NCBI RefSeq assembly: GCF_000771405.1 | Contig: NZ_JDUI01000017.1 | Span: forward strand, 1-37,312 | DNA length: 37,312 nucleotides | Source of the DNA: Bifidobacterium pullorum DSM 20433 | Lineage (GTDB): Bacteria > Actinomycetota > Actinomycetes > Actinomycetales > Bifidobacteriaceae | Direction: 5' to 3' | The notes under the pieces: model-generated | What the model was told of the DNA's origin: nothing | Databases searched by the model: none | What the model saw: the letters and a program-made list of their open reading frames with translations, nothing else | Shown: one piece after another, positions 32,152-37,312 of the stretch | Layout: each line of letters opens with the position of its first letter | How positions within the stretch are numbered: the stretch's first letter is position 1 | Position numbers and translations under genes: made by a program

Positions 32152-34077
32152 ATGAAAATTGATTCTCATCCTATGGTATTCTCGAAAATCTTGGCGATGG
32201 ACGATAGCGTACGATTCTGCATCCCGGATTATCAGCGCAACTATTCTTGGAAACCTGAACATATCGACCAACTCTTCAACGACATCATGAATGAAGAAAA
32301 GGGTTACTATATCGGTAATCTTCTCATCACTCCACATGAAGATGAACAAGGCAGCATTGTTGATGACGTCTACGACGTAATCGATGGGCAGCAGCGCCTG
32401 ACTACACTTTCGCTGTTCCTGCTGGCCATATGGGAGCAAGCTAAAAAATGGTTTGACGACGACAACACGCCGAGAGCAGACGTAAGAAATCTCGACAAGC
32501 CCCGCGTGGATATCCCGAGACGCCTTCTGGTAGATCAAGAGTCGGACGTTCCTCGACTGCAACTGCTCGAAACCGATGCCACCATCTACACGCAGTTACT
32601 GCAAATCCTTGACGATAGCAACGCTCACCCCGGCAAAGCTCCCCGCAACCGTTCATTCACTAAGCGGTACGAATACATCCGTAAGCTGTTTCAAGATGAC
32701 GAAAACGGCAATTTCCCTACAGCTAATGCCTTGAATGACTTCTATGACAAGCTCATCAACGTCAAGCTGCTCCGAATCGAGGTCGGAAACCTCAGTGACG
32801 CCTTCGCTGTGTTCTCCTCGCTGAACTCCACTGGTTTACCGCTGACCCTCGTCGACCTGTTGAAGGGACGATTCATTGAGTCAGCCCAACGTATCGCCCA
32901 AGAAAGCAAAAACTCCATACTGGAAAAGTGGAACGAGTTCACCACCATATTCACGCCAAATAACAACGACACTGACATCAATGCGGCCACGCAGTTCCTG
33001 CGAAATAACTACGACGCCTTTGAAAACGAAAGTACCTCGTCGACGACCAACAGCAAGGCGCTAAAGCAATATCGAGATATCATCCAACAAAAGTATCGTT
33101 CGAATGTCGACTACCTGCAGGAACTCATCAACCATGCGCAGACGTTTGCACAATTACTGCAAATCCAAAGCTATCCGGAGGATAGCATCAACCAGCGGCT
33201 GGATTCTCTCCGCCGACTTGAGTCCACACAGGCGTACCCGTTGATGCTGTTCCTGTTGACACAATCTGCCAGTCTGAAACTCGACGACAACCACATCACA
33301 CATATTCTGGATGCCCTCATCAGCTTCTACGTGCGCAGGAATATCACCCTTGTGCCCAAGGCCTCCAACATCCGCTCGCGGATGCTCAAACTCGTTCAAG
33401 ATATCCGCAAAAGCGATCTACATGGTGCCGAGCTGGTCAATCGCGTCATTAGAGAACTTAAAGATCTGAGTGTAAGCGATGAACAATTCGCCACTGCGAT
33501 CACTTCAGATGGCATGTATGACAAGAATGCCAAAACCACTAGGTTCGTGCTTATTGAGGTGGAACGATATCTGAACCGTACGACCGGCATCAGCATGTTT
33601 GACAAGGGGCGTCCGGACAATCTGGATGGCTATAAGCCTAATAGCAGCATCTCACTGTGGTCGATCGAACACATTCTTCCCGAAGGTCCCCTCACGGACT
33701 ATTGGCGCGCTATGATTTCTCCGGACGACCCGAATAATGCTGAAGATATTCTGGAGCAGTACAGGCACTTGATCGGCAATCTCACGCTGACACCGTACAA
33801 TTCCAACCTCGGACAACGACCATTTGTCGACGAGACTCATCCTTACGCAGACGAACAAAAGTACCAGCTCTCAAAACGTGATTATGCCGACAACGGGCAT
33901 TTCGTCGGGCTGCGCCAGAAGGGGCTGGCTATCAACACCAGTATCGCTGACACCGAGCATGGCGAGACTATCGAGACCAAGACGGATTGGACACCTGCGG
34001 ATATTCGACGGCGGACAGAATGGTTCAAAGACCAGATACTCACCGTGTTCAAATTCCCGACACCACTCGATGACTAA
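32152..34077 (+). CDS. DUF262/DUF1524 protein, GmrSD-type defence nuclease family
   Basis: A 641-residue cytoplasmic protein. The N-terminal DUF262 has IPDYQRNYSW (24-33), YYIGNLLI and DGQQRLTTLSLFL (from residue 78), the nucleotide-binding/hydrolysis signature. The C-terminal DUF1524 has an HNH-type WSIEHILPEG with His507 and IGNLTLTPYNSNLGQRPF. This domain pair is that of GmrSD, a type IV restriction enzyme cutting modified phage DNA; many relatives have unknown targets. AGGAGG lies 5 nt before the ATG. The gene is clearly lower in G+C than upstream genes and uses many A/T-ending codons, which suggests recent transfer. It is the first gene after tRNA-Leu. Confidence 0.9.
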   Translation: MKIDSHPMVFSKILAMDDSVRFCIPDYQRNYSWKPEHIDQLFNDIMNEEKGYYIGNLLITPHEDEQGSIVDDVYDVIDGQQRLTTLSLFLLAIWEQAKKWFDDDNTPRADVRNLDKPRVDIPRRLLVDQESDVPRLQLLETDATIYTQLLQILDDSNAHPGKAPRNRSFTKRYEYIRKLFQDDENGNFPTANALNDFYDKLINVKLLRIEVGNLSDAFAVFSSLNSTGLPLTLVDLLKGRFIESAQRIAQESKNSILEKWNEFTTIFTPNNNDTDINAATQFLRNNYDAFENESTSSTTNSKALKQYRDIIQQKYRSNVDYLQELINHAQTFAQLLQIQSYPEDSINQRLDSLRRLESTQAYPLMLFLLTQSASLKLDDNHITHILDALISFYVRRNITLVPKASNIRSRMLKLVQDIRKSDLHGAELVNRVIRELKDLSVSDEQFATAITSDGMYDKNAKTTRFVLIEVERYLNRTTGISMFDKGRPDNLDGYKPNSSISLWSIEHILPEGPLTDYWRAMISPDDPNNAEDILEQYRHLIGNLTLTPYNSNLGQRPFVDETHPYADEQKYQLSKRDYADNGHFVGLRQKGLAINTSIADTEHGETIETKTDWTPADIRRRTEWFKDQILTVFKFPTPLDD

Positions 34078-34262
34078 CGAGGCACGAAACCGAGATTCCG
34101 TCTGCGCTGGAAGACACGAATGCGATATGTAATCCACACATATGATTTCTCTTTAGAAGTGCTCTGCAGAAATATCGGAGACTACTGACCTCTCAGACTA
34201 AAAAGATTAGGGAACAGACGTTTCAGCACAGGCAGTTCGAAACCCACCAATGAGGAGGTTTT

Positions 34263-35414
34263 ATGGGTTTGGCACTTTGCCCTGAGTGTGGCGCTCGAAT
34301 CTCTAGTAAGGCCAGGATGTGCCCGCAGTGCGGCTATTTCGCGGATGATCCCGCGCTTCCGTTGTCCGAGCAGGCTCTTGGGGAGATTGTTCCAGTTGAG
34401 TATGAGATCACGGCTTGGGTTCCCGAAGACGATACCGACGCGCCATTGAATCGCACGGCCAAGGGCCTGATTGCACGATTTTTCTCGAACTGGGAAATCT
34501 TCCGCAAAGCCGTTCCCGAGCTTGCCCTTTCCGTTCAGCGAATACTTGAAAAGCCCCAGACCGAATACCGGGCCAAGTTGACTTCTGAGCTACGCAAGCT
34601 CATGGGCGAGGGGCGATTGCGGTTCAAGGTGGACAAGCAGGGCGAGCTGATGGCGGTCCTGCAGGACGGGAAGAACGTCATCCGCAAGCAGGTCCGCCTC
34701 GAAGAGATTCATTTCACGCCAGACGTCAAGCAGGCTGTCGACAGTCTGACCATGACGGCCTACCTCGGTCAGATCCTCAGAGAGATTCAATCCCTGCACG
34801 ATTCCATCAACGAGCTGCATATCGAGATACAGGACGACAGGCTCGCCTTGGCTGACGCAGCCAGAGACCAATTCCTTCAAGCCCAGGTGATTCCGGATTC
34901 CAAGCTGCGCGCAACAGCTGTGCTCAACGCAATCAGCGCCGCCACCGAAGCGAAGCATCGGCTCATGCGTCACTACACCCGCAGTAGCGCTCTCGTTTTG
35001 AACAATTCTGGACAGAACGTGCTTCAGATGTTTCTTTCCAGGACAAAAGGCAAAGAGCTTGATGAGAAGGCGTCGGACGCCTTGAACGATCTCGCGCAGA
35101 TCGCGGTCTCGGTCCAGGTCGAATGCGCCGGATGGTCTGCACTTGGCGCCTATCCCTCGATCGAAAAGAGCCTGATGGAGTTCCGCCGGTTCATAGAACA
35201 ACAGCATTTGAATGACCCCGATACGCTTCTGCTGCTCAACGAGAACAGCGACCGCAACCTGAAACAGGTCGTCTCAGGCTTCACCGACATCACCCGACGA
35301 ATCACCGCGTACGCGGACGGCCCGGAGCCGCTCACAATTGAATCATCCGAAACCATGTCCAGCGAAGGAGCAATCGACGATGAAGCTGAATCCCTTCCGG
35401 AAGAAAACCTCTGA
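34263..35414 (+). CDS. Zinc-ribbon helical protein of unknown function
   Basis: 383 residues. An N-terminal double-CxxC zinc ribbon (CPECGARISSKARMCPQCGY, residues 6-25) is followed by a mostly helical, charged protein with a likely coiled region around 165-230, ending in an acidic tail. I do not recognise the family. There is no membrane span or signal. GAGGAGG lies 4 nt before the ATG. The next gene begins inside its last 35 bases, so the two are probably translated together. Its position next to GmrSD-like and AlbA_2-type genes suggests, but does not show, a role in defence or stress signalling. Confidence 0.8.
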   Translation: MGLALCPECGARISSKARMCPQCGYFADDPALPLSEQALGEIVPVEYEITAWVPEDDTDAPLNRTAKGLIARFFSNWEIFRKAVPELALSVQRILEKPQTEYRAKLTSELRKLMGEGRLRFKVDKQGELMAVLQDGKNVIRKQVRLEEIHFTPDVKQAVDSLTMTAYLGQILREIQSLHDSINELHIEIQDDRLALADAARDQFLQAQVIPDSKLRATAVLNAISAATEAKHRLMRHYTRSSALVLNNSGQNVLQMFLSRTKGKELDEKASDALNDLAQIAVSVQVECAGWSALGAYPSIEKSLMEFRRFIEQQHLNDPDTLLLLNENSDRNLKQVVSGFTDITRRITAYADGPEPLTIESSETMSSEGAIDDEAESLPEENL

Positions 35415-35706
35415 CAGCAACGACACGGAACCACCGGAAAACGTTTCCGAGACCCACAACGACGGCAGGAATCCCTCTGAAATCGATGCCACCGCTCCCG
35501 AGAAGGCCTACGACCTGGAAAATAAGGAACGGCACTGCAAAAAGTGTGGTAAACAAATGGCCAGCGTCAGCAAGCATTCCCATTGTGAATCCTGCCGCAG
35601 GAAAAGAAACGATAACGCCAAGAAGCTGGTGGGCTCAATCGCTACAGCAGTTGTTTCTGCCGCCTTGCTCATATTGGGAAGACGCGGCGCAAAATCCGGC
35701 AAATAG
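35380..35706 (+). CDS. Small zinc-ribbon protein with C-terminal membrane span
   Basis: 108 residues. A polar, acidic N terminus (MKLNPFRKKTSDSND) is followed by a short zinc ribbon, CKKCGKQM and HCESCRRKR, and one hydrophobic segment (LVGSIATAVVSAALLILG) near the C terminus. I chose ATG 35380, with GAAGGAG 9 nt upstream, rather than an upstream in-frame start. It overlaps the preceding zinc-ribbon gene by 35 bp, which strongly implies coupled translation. A membrane partner for the 383-residue protein is possible. No family is recognised. Confidence 0.8.
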   Translation: MKLNPFRKKTSDSNDTEPPENVSETHNDGRNPSEIDATAPEKAYDLENKERHCKKCGKQMASVSKHSHCESCRRKRNDNAKKLVGSIATAVVSAALLILGRRGAKSGK

Positions 35707-35823
35707 TCAATCGTCGCCCTACATCGTCCGTCAAGCAACGGACGCATCAAATGCTCAGCTGGTATCATGTTCGCAGATGTCTTCCAGTTTCATCCGTCGT
35801 ACATCAGTAGGGGGTGGACGAGC

Positions 35824-37263
35824 ATGCAAAGCCCCGTCGTCACCGACGACATCGTCGTGTTTTCCTCGACAGAGGAAAACCATTATTTCGATCGCAAAAG
35901 CGCCAGGATAGACCCGGACGACCTTGCCCGGCATATCGCCGCGTTCGCGAATGCGGCCGGCGGCAAGCTTGTGGTGGGGATAGAGGACGACGGCGAAGTG
36001 ACGGGATTCAATCCGCCGAGATCCCGCCCGGTGGAGATCTTCGAGCAGTGCGCCATCATGAACTGTACGCCGGCTCCCGAGGTCTCCTGCAACAGGCTCG
36101 AGGTCGTCAATTCCGCAGGGGAACCCGATTTCGTCCTCGTAATGGATATCGAGCCCTCCACCGATCGTGTCATCACGCGCCGTAAGGACGGCGCCGTGTT
36201 CCTGCGGCAGGGCGACAAGAGCCAGAAACAGGACTATGAACAAATCCGAGCCCTGGAATACGACAAGAACCAGCGCGTCTTCGAGGATGAGCTCGTTGCC
36301 GATTCGAGTATTGAAGATGTGGACGCCGAAGTCCTTGGCCGGTACAAGGCCCTGCTTAAAACGGACGCGTCCGACGAGCAGGTCCTGCGGAGCCGCCGGT
36401 TCATGCGCGACGGTCACCTCACAGTGGCCGGGCTGCTGCTGTTCGGGGAGAATCCTTCCATCTTTCTGCCGCAGGCCCGCGTGCGCGTCCTGCGATTCGA
36501 CGGCGTCAAAATGGAAACGGGCAGAAGCCTCAACATCACCAAGGACGTCACGTTCGACGGCCCAATTCCGAAGGTCGTCGACGGAGCGTTCGATCTTATC
36601 TCGGGCATGTTGAGGGAGTTCCAGTTCCTCGGGCGCGACGGCAGGTTCCAGACCGTCCCCGAGTATCCCGAGTTCGCCTGGTTCGAGGGTCTGGTGAACG
36701 CTGTGACCCACCGCGACTACGCCTATGCTGGCGATTACATCCGCATATCGATGTACGACGACCGTCTTGAGATACTGAGTCCGGGAAGGCTTCCCAACAC
36801 GGTCACGTTGGACAACATGCGCGAGACCCGCTATTCGAGGAATCCCAGGATTGCACGCACCCTTGTCGAGTTCGGGTGGGTACGTGAACTCAATGAAGGC
36901 GTGAAGCGCATCTACAGCGAGATGCAGGCAATGTTCCTCAACGCCCCGTCCTTCAGCGAACCGGACAAATCGAAGGTGCAGCTCACCCTCGAGAACAACA
37001 TCGTCGCCAGGACGCTACGACAACGCGAGGCCATCGAGAACCGAATCTCCCAGGAGGTCCTGAGCGGTCTCGACGAATACGAACTCACCGCCATACGGGC
37101 CGCCTATGTCAGAGGGAAAATCACGACGAAGGTCCTATCGGAGCTCATCGGCCGGAGCACGAGGTCGTCCGCCACGGTCCTCAAATCGCTCGTATCGCGC
37201 GGCTTGCTCATATGGCACGGCACCTCCACAAACGATCCGTCGCAATACTACTCACTCGGCTAG
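35824..37263 (+). CDS. AlbA_2/Schlafen-type domain protein with GHKL ATPase-like domain
   Basis: 479 residues. The N-terminal AlbA_2 (Schlafen-type) domain, about 10-125, shows ENHYFDRKSARI and LARHIAAFANAAGGKLVVGI. A central GHKL-like region (about 285-345) has the N-box-like LVNAVTHRDY and DDRLEILSPGRLP, as in the HATPase_c_4 family. The C terminus (about 415-479) looks like a winged helix (KITTKVLSELIGRSTRSSAT). Such proteins are often annotated as transcriptional regulators, and related ones occur in defence loci; the activity is unproven. I chose ATG 35824 because AGGGGG lies 9 nt upstream. It follows the small zinc-ribbon gene by 117 bp on the same strand. Confidence 0.88.
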   Translation: MQSPVVTDDIVVFSSTEENHYFDRKSARIDPDDLARHIAAFANAAGGKLVVGIEDDGEVTGFNPPRSRPVEIFEQCAIMNCTPAPEVSCNRLEVVNSAGEPDFVLVMDIEPSTDRVITRRKDGAVFLRQGDKSQKQDYEQIRALEYDKNQRVFEDELVADSSIEDVDAEVLGRYKALLKTDASDEQVLRSRRFMRDGHLTVAGLLLFGENPSIFLPQARVRVLRFDGVKMETGRSLNITKDVTFDGPIPKVVDGAFDLISGMLREFQFLGRDGRFQTVPEYPEFAWFEGLVNAVTHRDYAYAGDYIRISMYDDRLEILSPGRLPNTVTLDNMRETRYSRNPRIARTLVEFGWVRELNEGVKRIYSEMQAMFLNAPSFSEPDKSKVQLTLENNIVARTLRQREAIENRISQEVLSGLDEYELTAIRAAYVRGKITTKVLSELIGRSTRSSATVLKSLVSRGLLIWHGTSTNDPSQYYSLG

Positions 37264-37271
37264 GGGCACGA

Positions 37272-37312
37272 TTCGGAGCTGCTTCGGAGTAACTTCGGAC
37301 CATTTCGGAGTA
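37272..37312. repeat. Iteron-like TTCGGA repeats at the window end
   Basis: TTCGG recurs at 37272, 37283, 37294 and 37304 with spacing 11, 11 and 10 bp, three with TTCGGAG. The array begins 9 bp after the last stop codon and runs to the window edge, so its full extent is unknown. Near-helical spacing fits a protein-binding array. Confidence 0.6.

Overview
The window reads as a chromosomal segment of a Bifidobacterium. The evidence is the high G+C with strong Shine-Dalgarno (SD) sites, tandem ilvC paralogues, a 504-residue sucrose phosphorylase with all known bifidobacterial catalytic positions, paired crcB genes, and the fba / purA / crcB order. The species cannot be fixed from the sequence alone.

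Layout. Positions 1-2232 (minus strand) hold two tandem ketol-acid reductoisomerase genes, the first cut by the window edge. They are separated by a three-copy, 95-96 bp structured repeat. Positions 2478-6008 carry two MFS transporters; an 85-bp inverted repeat follows the first, and a short leader ORF with terminator-like hairpins precedes it. Positions 6098-14971 form a carbohydrate locus: two ABC permeases and a lipoprotein binding protein (no ATPase gene), a divergent GH13 glucosidase, a YesL-like membrane protein, sucrose phosphorylase and a LacI-family repressor. TCGAACCGGTTCGA-type palindromes lie at all three likely control points, so this is probably a local LacI regulon. Positions 15112-19713 carry two CrcB fluoride-channel subunits, purA, fba and a free-standing EF-Tu domain II protein.

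Positions 19887-31673 are mostly housekeeping: a CE4 polysaccharide deacetylase, a DUF4143-type ATPase remnant, tRNA-Gly(CCC), htpX, a ferredoxin-NADP reductase, a P1B-type metal ATPase with a TPCP motif, an HtrA-like protease, tgt and a nitroreductase. Several of these genes (fba, htpX, fprA, tgt) lack an SD and have a -10-like hexamer only 6-7 nt before the start codon, which suggests leaderless mRNAs.

After tRNA-Leu(CAG) at 31822-31907 base composition drops and the content becomes accessory: a GmrSD-type DUF262/DUF1524 protein, a 383-aa zinc-ribbon protein, an overlapping 108-aa zinc-ribbon/membrane protein, and an AlbA_2/GHKL ATPase-like protein. This is probably a defence or genomic island whose far end lies outside the window. 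The last three genes are the best candidate here for an undescribed system. No integrase, CRISPR array or rRNA is visible.
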